DNA of 64,000 nt from Flavobacteriaceae bacterium NBU2977 (GTDB lineage: Bacteria; Bacteroidota; Bacteroidia; Flavobacteriales; Flavobacteriaceae): contig JAIOUW010000006.1 in NCBI GenBank assembly GCA_019931105.1, forward strand, positions 106,507 to 170,506. Reading direction: 5' to 3'. Under the pieces are notes generated by a model. The model was not told where the DNA came from, made no database searches, and saw only the letters and a list, made by a program, of their open reading frames with translations. The translations under genes were made by a program, and so were the position numbers. Shown piece after piece: positions 1 to 8,334 of the stretch (positions are counted from its first letter, which is position 1; each line of letters begins with the position of its first letter).

Positions 1-524
1 TGATTCCCTCACATATTGATCTGGTCGCCATAGAAATCGAATTGGTCGATAAAGACGAGCGGGAATATATGTTGAAAAAGGCCATCGCCGAATTAAGGGA
101 TGCCTATGATTATATCCTTATCGATTGCGCCCCTTCGCTGGGATTATTGACTTTGAATGCCCTTACGGCGGCAGATTCGGTCATCATACCCATACAATGT
201 GAGTATTTTGCCCTGGAAGGCCTTGGCAAACTATTGAACACCATAAAAAGCGTACAAAAAATACACAACCCTGATCTAGACATCGAAGGCATGTTGCTCA
301 CTATGTACGATTCGAGGTTACGTCTTTCGAACCAGGTCGTTCAAGAAGTGCGTAAACATTTCGGCGATATGGTCTTCGATACGATCATACAGCGAAACGT
401 GCGTCTGAGCGAAGCTCCCAGTTACGGCGAGACAATAATCAAATATGACGCGAGCAGCAAAGGGGCGGCCAATTATCTGAACATGGCCAATGAAGTGGTG
501 CAGAAAAACAAACAGGCAGTATAG
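1..524 (+). CDS. parA: ParA-family chromosome partitioning ATPase (5' truncated by window edge)
   Basis: This is the C-terminal part of a ParA/Soj ATPase. The frame is open from base 3 and about 174 residues are visible of a usual 250-260, so the Walker A motif lies outside the window. Visible are a Walker B-like strand ([11 protein letters not shown]) and the family's C-terminal motif [12 protein letters not shown]. ParA binds DNA non-specifically with ATP and moves ParB-parS complexes to segregate the chromosome. The stop codon is directly followed by the ParB start, the classic parAB arrangement. No parS site was recognised nearby. Confidence 0.95.
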   Translation, partial: IPSHIDLVAIEIELVDKDEREYMLKKAIAELRDAYDYILIDCAPSLGLLTLNALTAADSVIIPIQCEYFALEGLGKLLNTIKSVQKIHNPDLDIEGMLLTMYDSRLRLSNQVVQEVRKHFGDMVFDTIIQRNVRLSEAPSYGETIIKYDASSKGAANYLNMANEVVQKNKQAV

Positions 525-1424
525 ATGGCGAAGGCAGTACGAAAACAAGCTCTGGGAAGGGGACTTTCAGCACTCCTAAAAGATCCCGAAAACGATATTA
601 AGACAGCTTCAGACAAAAATGCCGATAAGGTAGTCGGTAATATTGTAGAACTCGATATCGATTCTATCGAAGTTAATCCGTTTCAACCGCGCTCCAATTT
701 CAATGACGAGGCACTTCAAGAATTGGCGACCTCGATCCGGGAATTGGGGGTCATTCAACCCATAACGGTACGCAAGCTCGATTTCAACAAATATCAATTG
801 GTATCGGGGGAAAGAAGGTACAGGGCCTCTAAGTTGGTCGCACTTAAAACGATTCCCTCCTACATTCGCATAGCCAATGATCAAGAATCGTTGGAAATGG
901 CCTTGGTGGAAAACATACAACGCCAAGACCTTGATCCAATAGAAATTGCGCTATCGTATCAACGCTTGATCGACGAAATAGAGCTTACCCAAGAAAAACT
1001 GAGCGACCGTGTGGGCAAAAAGCGCTCAACGATAGCCAACTATATGCGTCTGTTGAAATTGGATCCGATCATTCAGACCGGAATTCGAGATGGTTTTGTG
1101 AGCATGGGCCATGGCCGTGCCTTGGTCAATGTAGATTCAAAGGAAGACCAGATCAAACTCTATGAGAAAATAGTCGGTGACAATCTTTCCGTTCGTGACA
1201 CCGAGCAGGCCGTTCGCCTATATCAAAATAAGGGCGCCGCCATAAAAAATGACAAGGTCAAGTCTACCCCTGAGTTCGTCAAAATAGGGATGAAGGAGTT
1301 GAAAGAGCATCTCGATGTGAAGGTTGCCGTTAATGCTTCCGAAAATGGAAAAGGAAAAATTGCCATTCCGTTCAATTCCCCTGAAGAATTTCAACGTATC
1401 AAAAAAATGATCATAGGTGGGTAA
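525..1424 (+). CDS. parB: ParB/Spo0J chromosome partitioning protein
   Basis: A 299-residue ParB, the parS-binding CTPase clamp that partners ParA. Visible are the N-terminal GRGLSALL segment (residues 11-18), the ParB/sulfiredoxin-like domain with NPFQPR near 51-56, the CTP-binding motif GERRYR at 95-100, and a helix-turn-helix around 154-178 (LTQEKLSDRVGKKRSTIANY). The length is normal. It starts directly after the parA stop and overlaps the next gene by 8 bases, which suggests cotranscription and translational coupling. Confidence 0.96.
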   Translation: MAKAVRKQALGRGLSALLKDPENDIKTASDKNADKVVGNIVELDIDSIEVNPFQPRSNFNDEALQELATSIRELGVIQPITVRKLDFNKYQLVSGERRYRASKLVALKTIPSYIRIANDQESLEMALVENIQRQDLDPIEIALSYQRLIDEIELTQEKLSDRVGKKRSTIANYMRLLKLDPIIQTGIRDGFVSMGHGRALVNVDSKEDQIKLYEKIVGDNLSVRDTEQAVRLYQNKGAAIKNDKVKSTPEFVKIGMKELKEHLDVKVAVNASENGKGKIAIPFNSPEEFQRIKKMIIGG

Positions 1425-2097
1425 GCGCCTATCCATATTCTCCGTCATTCTCTTTTTTGCCATGGCATTGAATGCTCAAGACAAGAAAGAAGATGTTCAG
1501 GAACCCGAAAAAACAATCGAAAACCAGGAAGTCGATTCGCTACGGACCGACCTGCGGGAAAAAGGTGTCGTGGTTCAAGACTCTATATTTGTAGAACGCA
1601 AAGCGATCAACCCGTTGGCCCCTAGCAAGGCGGCATTTTATTCCGCCGTACTTCCCGGGCTCGGTCAAGTCTACAACAAACGCTATTGGAAAGTTCCGAT
1701 CGTCTACGCGGTCATCGGAACGGGTGTTTATGCCTATCTGTACAATGATGATCTATATGATCGGTTTCGTACCGCGTTCAAAAGGCGACAGGCCGGTTTC
1801 ACTGATGATGAATTTTGGGATAGAAGAAATCCCGATGACGGTATTATCCCCGCAGAGCCCGATCTATCGACGACCGCACTCGAAGACGGACAGGAACGCT
1901 ACCAACGAGATCGTGATCTATCACTTTTGATTACAATTGCAATGTATGCGCTGAATATCGTAGATGCCAACGTCGATGCGCATCTCAAGCAGTTCAATGT
2001 CGATGATGACCTGAGTTTTGACATGAAACCCTATCTTGACCTCGACCCGATAAGTAATAATCCCACTTACGGAATGGCCTTCGTCATCAAATTTTAG
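1417..2097 (+). CDS. DUF5683 family secreted/membrane protein
   Basis: A 226-residue protein with a GTG start inside the end of parB. It has an N-terminal signal peptide (SIFSVILFFAMALNAQ), a charged linker, and a domain starting near residue 65 with NPLAPSKAAFYSAVLPGLGQ, typical of the Bacteroidetes DUF5683 family. A hydrophobic segment around residues 90-107 is probably membrane inserted. It is characteristically found after parB in this group. Its function is unknown to me and it is assigned only by family resemblance and synteny. Confidence 0.8.
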   Translation: MGKRLSIFSVILFFAMALNAQDKKEDVQEPEKTIENQEVDSLRTDLREKGVVVQDSIFVERKAINPLAPSKAAFYSAVLPGLGQVYNKRYWKVPIVYAVIGTGVYAYLYNDDLYDRFRTAFKRRQAGFTDDEFWDRRNPDDGIIPAEPDLSTTALEDGQERYQRDRDLSLLITIAMYALNIVDANVDAHLKQFNVDDDLSFDMKPYLDLDPISNNPTYGMAFVIKF

Positions 2098-2100
2098 AAT

Positions 2101-2802
2101 ATGAGAATAGCATTGTTCGGATACGGAAAAATGGGAAAAATGATAGAAAAGATCGCTTCGGAAAGAGGTCATGACATCGTAGCCCGTATTGATGTCGATA
2201 CCCCAAAAATCGATTTTTCGAATATGGATGTCGCCATTGATTTTAGTATGCCCGACGCAGCGTTCGCAAATATCAGCAATTGTTTCGAACATGGAATTCC
2301 GGTAATCTCGGGGACAACGGGATGGTTAAAGGATTTTGACAAAGCCGTTACACTTTGTCGCGAAAAAGAAGGAGCGTTTATTTATGCCTCTAATTTTAGC
2401 CTTGGTGTGAACATATTTTTTGAACTGAACGCCTATCTTGCCAAGATGATGAAAAACCTTGACCAGTACGATGTGGCAATGGAAGAAATACACCACACCC
2501 AAAAATTGGATGCCCCAAGCGGTACCGCCATTACGTTGGCCGAGGGAATCATAAAGAATTCAAATTATGATACTTGGAAATTAGGCCAGGGCGATGGCAA
2601 GGAAATCGGAATTACATCCAAAAGAATCGAATCGGTACCCGGAACCCATACTGTGGCATACAACAGCGCAGTGGATAGTATTGAAATAAAACACACGGCC
2701 CACAATAGGCAAGGATTTGCCTTGGGAGCGGTTACCGCGGCCGAGTGGATAGTCGGAAAAAAGGGCGTATTCACTATGAAGGATGTGTTAAACCTTGGTT
2801 AA
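2101..2802 (+). CDS. dapB: 4-hydroxy-tetrahydrodipicolinate reductase
   Basis: DapB reduces hydroxy-tetrahydrodipicolinate with NAD(P)H in the lysine/diaminopimelate pathway, in the cytosol. The 233 residues begin with a Rossmann motif (GYGKMGKMIE, residues 7-16). The catalytic signature is HHTQK at 131-135, matching the HHxxK arrangement of the E. coli enzyme, followed by LDAPSGTA. The protein is shorter than the E. coli enzyme (273) but within the range of Bacteroidetes forms. Only 3 bases separate it from the DUF5683 gene, so it is probably in the same transcript. Confidence 0.95.
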   Translation: MRIALFGYGKMGKMIEKIASERGHDIVARIDVDTPKIDFSNMDVAIDFSMPDAAFANISNCFEHGIPVISGTTGWLKDFDKAVTLCREKEGAFIYASNFSLGVNIFFELNAYLAKMMKNLDQYDVAMEEIHHTQKLDAPSGTAITLAEGIIKNSNYDTWKLGQGDGKEIGITSKRIESVPGTHTVAYNSAVDSIEIKHTAHNRQGFALGAVTAAEWIVGKKGVFTMKDVLNLG

Positions 2803-2955
2803 CACACACAATATATGACGTATAAAAACATTTAATTGCGAAAGGTTTTTAAAGTAAATCCATTTACGGACAATACAAATAGCGGATCAACATCGTTTGA
2901 AACCTTGATTCACCATATCGAAGGATAGAAAAAAAACGACAAACCATAAGCCAAT

Positions 2956-4686
2956 ATGGACACAACAGGTTGGATACTTTTTATTTTGATCATACAGGTA
3001 ATCCATTTTTTGGGTACTTGGAAATTATATATCAAGGCCGGTAGAAAAGCATGGGAAGCAGCCGTGCCTATATACAACGCCATTGTCTTGATGCAGATTA
3101 TAAACCGGCCCAAGTGGTGGGTAATCTTATTGTTTATTCCCATAATCAATTTGCTGATGTTCCCTGTGATATGGGTAGAGACCATTCGCAGTTTTGGCAG
3201 GCATAGTCTTTTGGAAACGTGGTTGGTCATCTTGACCTTGGGTTTCTACATCTATTACGTCAATTATATGCTCGACGTTAAATATGTAGAAAATCGAAGC
3301 CTCCACCCTAGGTCGGTGGCCGGTGAATGGGTAAGTTCGATTGTTTTTGCCATAGTCGCGGCCACCTTGGTACACACCTATTTCATTCAACCCTATGTCA
3401 TACCAACAGGGTCTTTGGAGAGAACCCTTAGGATCGGAGATCTTTTGTTCGTTAGCAAATTCCATTATGGCGCACGTACGCCCATGACGGCGGTCGCGGC
3501 CCCCATGGTGCATGACACGTTGCCGATACTGGGAACACGTTCGTACCTCAACAAGCCCCAAATACCCTATTTTCGACTGCCCGGATTCAAGAAGATCAAG
3601 CGTAACGAAATCGTGGTTTTTAGTTGGCCCGCTGATACAGTACGTATTTTTTTCAAACGGGAAGAGGGCGTGAAAAAGCCTATCGACAAAAAATCGAATT
3701 ATGTAAAACGGTGCGTAGGACTTCCTGGTGATTCGTTAGAAGTACGGGACGGATATGTTTTTATCAACGGTAGACAATTGGAGCTTCCCGACAGGGCAAA
3801 GCCCCAATATGACTATATGGTATATTCGAACAAAGGAGTGTCGACCAAATTATTGCAACAGGTAGGTGTTGAGGAATTTAACCGTACTTTCATCGTTGGC
3901 GGTCTCAATCAAGAGCAGGCCAATGTCATCAACCAATATATTCTAGGATTCAACAAACGGGCAGATGGCAAGTTTGAATTGATTACCAAGAATATGGGAA
4001 TACCGATAGAAGTCGTTAGAAAATATGGTATCGCCCTGACTGAGGAGACCGGCCGTGCCAGACAGGCCACCTTAACGAATGAAATGGTAAGCCAACTTAA
4101 AAACAGTAACGAAATAGATTCCGTAATACGAGTAGTTGAACCAGTTGGCAAGAGAGGCATCAACCTTTTTCCGCAAAATCCGGATTACCCTTGGAATTAT
4201 GATCAGTTGGGGCCAATTTATATCCCAAAGGCAGGAGCTACCGTACCTTTGAATCTGAAGGTGCTGCCATTGTACAAAAAGATTATCCGCGAGTATGAAG
4301 GCAACACTGTCGGCGTAAAGGGAAATCAGGTTACCGTAAACGGTGAAGTCGTTGACAGTTATACCTTCAAACAAGACTATTATTGGATGATGGGCGACAA
4401 TCGCGACCATTCGGAAGACAGTCGGGCTTGGGGCTATGTTCCGGAAAACCACATAGTGGGAACCCCCATATTCATTTGGTTGAGTTTTGACAATTTTAAG
4501 GATGCCAAAGGACTGAACGTGAACCCGCCGTGGAAATGGAAACCCCGATGGGACCGTATTTTTACGACAGTGCACGGCAGCGGAGAACCCGTATCATATT
4601 TCAAATATTTTCTAATTGCGCTAGCACTTTATTTTGTCGGGGATTACTTTTGGAAGAGAAGGAAAAGAGGTGGTTCGAATACGTAG
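2956..4686 (+). CDS. lepB: signal peptidase I, long Bacteroidetes form
   Basis: A membrane serine protease that removes signal peptides from exported proteins. Catalytic Ser153 lies in IPTGSLERTL and catalytic Lys251 in NYVKRCVGLPGD. Box E is GDNRDHSEDSRAWG near 480-493. The N-terminus carries several hydrophobic segments (about residues 5-21, 55-75, 87-105, 125-145), and a further membrane segment lies close to the C-terminus. At 576 residues it is about twice the length of simple type I enzymes because roughly 200 residues are inserted between boxes D and E, as is usual in Flavobacteriia. Confidence 0.95.
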   Translation: MDTTGWILFILIIQVIHFLGTWKLYIKAGRKAWEAAVPIYNAIVLMQIINRPKWWVILLFIPIINLLMFPVIWVETIRSFGRHSLLETWLVILTLGFYIYYVNYMLDVKYVENRSLHPRSVAGEWVSSIVFAIVAATLVHTYFIQPYVIPTGSLERTLRIGDLLFVSKFHYGARTPMTAVAAPMVHDTLPILGTRSYLNKPQIPYFRLPGFKKIKRNEIVVFSWPADTVRIFFKREEGVKKPIDKKSNYVKRCVGLPGDSLEVRDGYVFINGRQLELPDRAKPQYDYMVYSNKGVSTKLLQQVGVEEFNRTFIVGGLNQEQANVINQYILGFNKRADGKFELITKNMGIPIEVVRKYGIALTEETGRARQATLTNEMVSQLKNSNEIDSVIRVVEPVGKRGINLFPQNPDYPWNYDQLGPIYIPKAGATVPLNLKVLPLYKKIIREYEGNTVGVKGNQVTVNGEVVDSYTFKQDYYWMMGDNRDHSEDSRAWGYVPENHIVGTPIFIWLSFDNFKDAKGLNVNPPWKWKPRWDRIFTTVHGSGEPVSYFKYFLIALALYFVGDYFWKRRKRGGSNT

Positions 4687-4733
4687 CGTTTTGGAGATAG
4701 AATATATTTGATTTTTGAATCTGAACTATAATT

Positions 4734-5366
4734 TTGAGAACCTTAATTCACCCTACCTACTTTCCAAGTATCGGCACTTTTGCGGTAGTCGTTCAAAAAG
4801 AAATCATTTGGGAGGTCGAGGACAATTATCAAAAGCAGACCTATCGCAACCGTACCTATATCTGCAATGATCGCGGAAAACATTTGCTCAATATTCCCAT
4901 AAGACATGTCGGTGGCGATCAAGGCCGTCAAAAGTACAAAGATGTAAGGGTCGATAACCGCTATACTTGGCAACGTACCCATTGGCGTACCTTACAGACA
5001 GCCTATCGAACCTCTCCTTTTTTCGAATATTACGAAGACGATATTGCTCCACTTTTCGAAAGCAATCCAAATTTTCTTTTGGATTTCAACTTGAAAACAA
5101 TCGCAACTATTTGCGATTGCCTGCAAATTGAAACACCGCAGTTGAAAACGGAATCGTTTGTTCCGCAATATGATATTTATAAAGATTTAAGGTTTTTGGT
5201 GAATGCGAAAAACGAAACTAGACCAAAGCAACGGCCTTATTCGCAGGTTTTCGGTGATCGCCATGGGTTTGTGCAGAATGCCAGCATTTTGGATCTTTTA
5301 TTCAACGAGGGCACCAATGCACTGACTTATTTGAAACAACAAGACCTAAAATTTTTGGATGTCTAG
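4734..5366 (+). CDS. WbqC-like family protein
   Basis: A 210-residue protein beginning with the WbqC-type signature IHPTYFPSIGTF. I chose the TTG at 4734 because it places this conserved segment at the extreme N-terminus, as in relatives; no in-frame ATG precedes it. Conserved WbqC-like features include NRTYICN, HVGGDQGRQKYKD and FFEYY. The family occurs in O-antigen or polysaccharide loci and beside lepB in Flavobacteriaceae. The biochemical activity is not established to my knowledge. It overlaps the next gene by 8 bases. Confidence 0.82.
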   Translation: MRTLIHPTYFPSIGTFAVVVQKEIIWEVEDNYQKQTYRNRTYICNDRGKHLLNIPIRHVGGDQGRQKYKDVRVDNRYTWQRTHWRTLQTAYRTSPFFEYYEDDIAPLFESNPNFLLDFNLKTIATICDCLQIETPQLKTESFVPQYDIYKDLRFLVNAKNETRPKQRPYSQVFGDRHGFVQNASILDLLFNEGTNALTYLKQQDLKFLDV

Positions 5367-5685
5367 GTTTCTAATCCATTACGGGATCCATTTATTGGTT
5401 CCCATTCTCATAGGATTCTTATTCTTTTCAAAGGAGAAAAGATTGATTGTCGTTTTGATCTTTATGTCAGGTATCCTCATCGACTTAGATCACCTGTTGG
5501 CCAATCCGATTTTCGATTCACAGCGCTGCAGTATTGATTTCCACCCTTTGCACAGTTATTGGGCCATTGCGATTTACACTATCTTGCTTTTGTTCAAAAA
5601 AACAAGATTACTTGGCATAGCGCTCATTATTCATATTGTCGCCGACCTTACCGATTGCTGGCTACTCGCCAGTCATTTTGAATGA
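5359..5685 (+). CDS. DUF6122 family small membrane protein
   Basis: A 108-residue membrane protein with about four hydrophobic segments (residues 6-22, 28-45, 68-82, 85-100). It contains DLDHL and FHPLHSY, a His/Asp pattern reminiscent of membrane-bound metal-dependent hydrolases of the YdjM type, although activity is inference. It overlaps the WbqC-like gene by 8 bases. Its 3' end overlaps the convergent gene on the other strand by 24 bases, so the two transcripts share complementary ends. Confidence 0.75.
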   Translation: MSRFLIHYGIHLLVPILIGFLFFSKEKRLIVVLIFMSGILIDLDHLLANPIFDSQRCSIDFHPLHSYWAIAIYTILLLFKKTRLLGIALIIHIVADLTDCWLLASHFE

Positions 5686-6693
5686 CGCCATTATCGGAAA
5701 ATGATCTGAATATTCAACGTCATAAGTCTTATGGGCAGTGATTTCAAATTCAGGGTCTGCCAAAATAAAATCGATACGAACAGGCAGGCCATGGAAACTA
5801 AAAGTTCGCCCATAACCTGTGCCCTTGGCTTTAAAAGCATCGATTTTGTTCTTGGACAAGATATTGTAGGTTCGCGAAAATTGTGAGTTGTTAAAGTCCC
5901 CACATATGATTTTTTTATAGTTCACCCCATTACCATGTTCAACGACAAACTTTGCCTGTTCTTCTTGTTTTTGAAAATGTGTCGATAGTTGTTTACATAA
6001 TTTTTCAGAAGAGCTATTTCTTATAACTCCCCTACCGGGGGTTATCCCTAATGACTGCAAGTGTAAATTATAGACTCTTATCGTGTCATTTTCATACAAT
6101 ATATCGGCATAGGCCGCATTATTTCTTGTCCATTTAAAATTTATAAGTTCGGACTTTAGAATAGGATACTTCGAAAAAATCCCCAATAAAACCTTTCCTG
6201 GATTACCAATATACTCCAAATGCATGAATGGATAATCGACATATTCCTTTCTTCTTAGATAACCTACCTCCTGAAAACAGATTATATCTGGCTCTTCTTT
6301 GTCTATGAATGTCTTAATATCCTCAAAAATCGTTTCACTTTCGATATTCCTATTCTTATTGAACCCCCGAACATTGAAGCTCATAATCTTTAAGTCATCC
6401 TCGGAAAAGACCACTTCGTCTCCATAGGTCAATTTAATGAAATTGCCCAGTGCCAGATAGCCAACCACCAAAGCTGCAAAGGACAATAGCCACAATCGCC
6501 TTCCACTAATCAGCCAATACAAAAAGAAAAGGATATTGATTGCCACGAATATCGGTACTGCAAGACCTAAAAAGGAAAGTACTGGAAAACTCTTTACCGA
6601 AATATATGGTGTGAAACAAGCCAAAAAAAGGAGCGATGCCACTATAATATTGACCGTAAGAACGATTTTATTGAATACCGATAGCTTCTTCAT
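5662..6693 (-). CDS. endonuclease/exonuclease/phosphatase family membrane protein
   Basis: A 343-residue protein with two or three N-terminal membrane segments (MKKLSVFNKIVL onward to about residue 90) followed by an EEP-fold domain. Visible EEP motifs are MSFNVRG, a FQEV metal-binding Glu, GDFNNSQFS and the terminal SDHFPI His. The fold covers DNases and phosphodiesterases; the substrate cannot be told from sequence, and membrane anchoring suggests an extracytoplasmic hydrolase. I start at the ATG at 6693, giving a normal MKKL membrane start, instead of an upstream in-frame start that would add 21 residues inside the rhomboid gene. Confidence 0.85.
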   Translation of the reverse strand: MKKLSVFNKIVLTVNIIVASLLFLACFTPYISVKSFPVLSFLGLAVPIFVAINILFFLYWLISGRRLWLLSFAALVVGYLALGNFIKLTYGDEVVFSEDDLKIMSFNVRGFNKNRNIESETIFEDIKTFIDKEEPDIICFQEVGYLRRKEYVDYPFMHLEYIGNPGKVLLGIFSKYPILKSELINFKWTRNNAAYADILYENDTIRVYNLHLQSLGITPGRGVIRNSSSEKLCKQLSTHFQKQEEQAKFVVEHGNGVNYKKIICGDFNNSQFSRTYNILSKNKIDAFKAKGTGYGRTFSFHGLPVRIDFILADPEFEITAHKTYDVEYSDHFPIMASFKMTGE

Positions 6694-6697
6694 GAAA

Positions 6698-7600
6698 TCA
6701 ATCCTCTTTACCGGCCTTGAACAAAAAATCCTTTTCGGCCTTCGAAAGGCTCTCATAGCCAGACTTGCTTATTTTGTCCAATATTGAATCTATTTTTCTT
6801 TGGTGGCCCGCTTTATTATAATCCAATTTTGAATTCACATCGACTTTTTGCTTACGGTGCACGGTATGCATCGGAGCTTTCTTTACACGCTCTCGTGAAG
6901 ACCTATCCCTTTTTTTGAAAAGATTGGAGATACTGTCCAAAAATTTAGAAAAGCCCTCCCCTATATCTCTACCATCAAGCAATTGTCGCGCATAAAAATA
7001 GCCCAAAGCGGCCCCACCCAAGTGGGCCAAGTGGCCACCAGCGTTGCCCATAGGTATCTGAACAAGGTCTATCAAAACCACAAAAACACCGACCTGCCAC
7101 AACTTGACATTGAAAAATATGACCCTTACCTCTTGATTGGGAATATAGGCGCAAACAAAAATAAGAATAGCCGTGACCCCTGCGGACGCCCCAATGAGCG
7201 CCGTATTATTTCCCAACAGACCTGGAAATACATTATAACTCAAAAGAAAAATCAATCCCCCAAAAATAACACCCAAAAAATAGACATTGGTAAAACGCTT
7301 GGGGCCGAAAAGGTTCAAAAATATCCTTCCTGCAAAATAGAGCAAAAGCATGTTCCAAAAGATATGTCCCAAACCACCATGGAAAAAAGAATAAGTCACC
7401 AAAGACCAGGGTTGGCCAACAAAATCAAGAAAGTCCTTGGGCAAGTGAAACCATTGGTCAATGGCCGTTTTCGAAAGTCCGAAAAGAAAAGGCACCAGTG
7501 CATTGATGATAAAAACAAGCACGTTAATAGCGATGAGTTTTTCGGCTATGCTCAAACGGGCAAATTGATATCTAAGGTTTCCGCTGGTCATCGATCCCAT
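6698..7600 (-). CDS. rhomboid family intramembrane serine protease (C-terminally extended)
   Basis: A 300-residue rhomboid with six or more membrane segments. The catalytic serine motif is GASAG with Ser139, and the partner His193 lies in GGHLAHLGGAALGY, so the Ser-His dyad is intact. After the last membrane helix (about residue 205) a basic, soluble tail of some 95 residues follows, ending with SKAEKDFLFKAG. It is transcribed after the neighbouring rhomboid gene, overlapping it by 13 bases, which suggests coupled translation. Substrates are unknown. Confidence 0.92.
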   Translation of the reverse strand: MGSMTSGNLRYQFARLSIAEKLIAINVLVFIINALVPFLFGLSKTAIDQWFHLPKDFLDFVGQPWSLVTYSFFHGGLGHIFWNMLLLYFAGRIFLNLFGPKRFTNVYFLGVIFGGLIFLLSYNVFPGLLGNNTALIGASAGVTAILIFVCAYIPNQEVRVIFFNVKLWQVGVFVVLIDLVQIPMGNAGGHLAHLGGAALGYFYARQLLDGRDIGEGFSKFLDSISNLFKKRDRSSRERVKKAPMHTVHRKQKVDVNSKLDYNKAGHQRKIDSILDKISKSGYESLSKAEKDFLFKAGKED

Positions 7601-8334
7601 CTTCTATTGTTAAAACTGTTTTTTTTCCAGTACCACATAACAACAAAACCGATTACCGCACCCCCGACATGCGCCATATAAGCTGTATTGCTAGGGCTAA
7701 AGAACGATTGGCCCGAAATGGCCGAAACTAGGTCCAATAAGATAATTCCCGGAATGAAATACTTTGCCTTTATAGGTATGGGCAGGAAAATCATCATCAA
7801 TTTTGCATCCGGATTCATCATTCCGAAGGCGGCCATTACTCCCATGATACACCCTGAGGCACCCACCATTGAGGCGTTGTAAATTGGAAAAACCTCCCTT
7901 AAATTCATAAGTTGGGCATTTGATAGGTCGCCGACGGTTTGATTCGTCGCCAACATTTGCAAGATTTGATCATTGCTCAATCCTGAGTCGATCAATTCAG
8001 AAAACGGAGGTAAGAAATTGAAATAATAATACCCCAATTGAAAAAGTACCGCTCCAAGTCCTGCCGAAAAATATAAAAACAAAAAGCGATTTTTACCCAA
8101 GCTCTGCTCCACCGGTGTCCCGAACATCCAGAGCGCGAACATATTGAACCCAATATGCATCAAGTTACCGTGCATAAACATATGCGTTACAATCTGCCAA
8201 AGTTGAAAATTGTCATTCTTTGGAAAATGCAAAGCGAACCACTCGTACATTTGGTCTCCATAAAGTGAAGTGGCGACAAAAAATAGTGTGTTGATAATCA
8301 GCAAATGTTTAATGGCCTCCGTCAGTCTTCCCAT
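7588..8334 (-). CDS. rhomboid family intramembrane serine protease
   Basis: A 248-residue integral membrane protease. Ser160 sits in GASGCIMG and His222 in YMAHVGGAVIGF, so the dyad is conserved, and HMFMHGNLMHIGFNMF (residues 51-66) is the typical first-loop and TM2 histidine-rich motif. A loop of about 40 residues between the second and third helices (about 108-150) is longer than in the sister protein. It begins immediately after the mutL stop codon on the same strand and overlaps the next rhomboid by 13 bases. Confidence 0.93.
   Translation of the reverse strand: MGRLTEAIKHLLIINTLFFVATSLYGDQMYEWFALHFPKNDNFQLWQIVTHMFMHGNLMHIGFNMFALWMFGTPVEQSLGKNRFLFLYFSAGLGAVLFQLGYYYFNFLPPFSELIDSGLSNDQILQMLATNQTVGDLSNAQLMNLREVFPIYNASMVGASGCIMGVMAAFGMMNPDAKLMMIFLPIPIKAKYFIPGIILLDLVSAISGQSFFSPSNTAYMAHVGGAVIGFVVMWYWKKNSFNNRRWDR

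Noticed and set aside
1..1424. parS site or oriC near parAB
   Set aside because: No TGTTTCACGTGGAACA-like 16-mer or DnaA-box cluster was noticed in the window.
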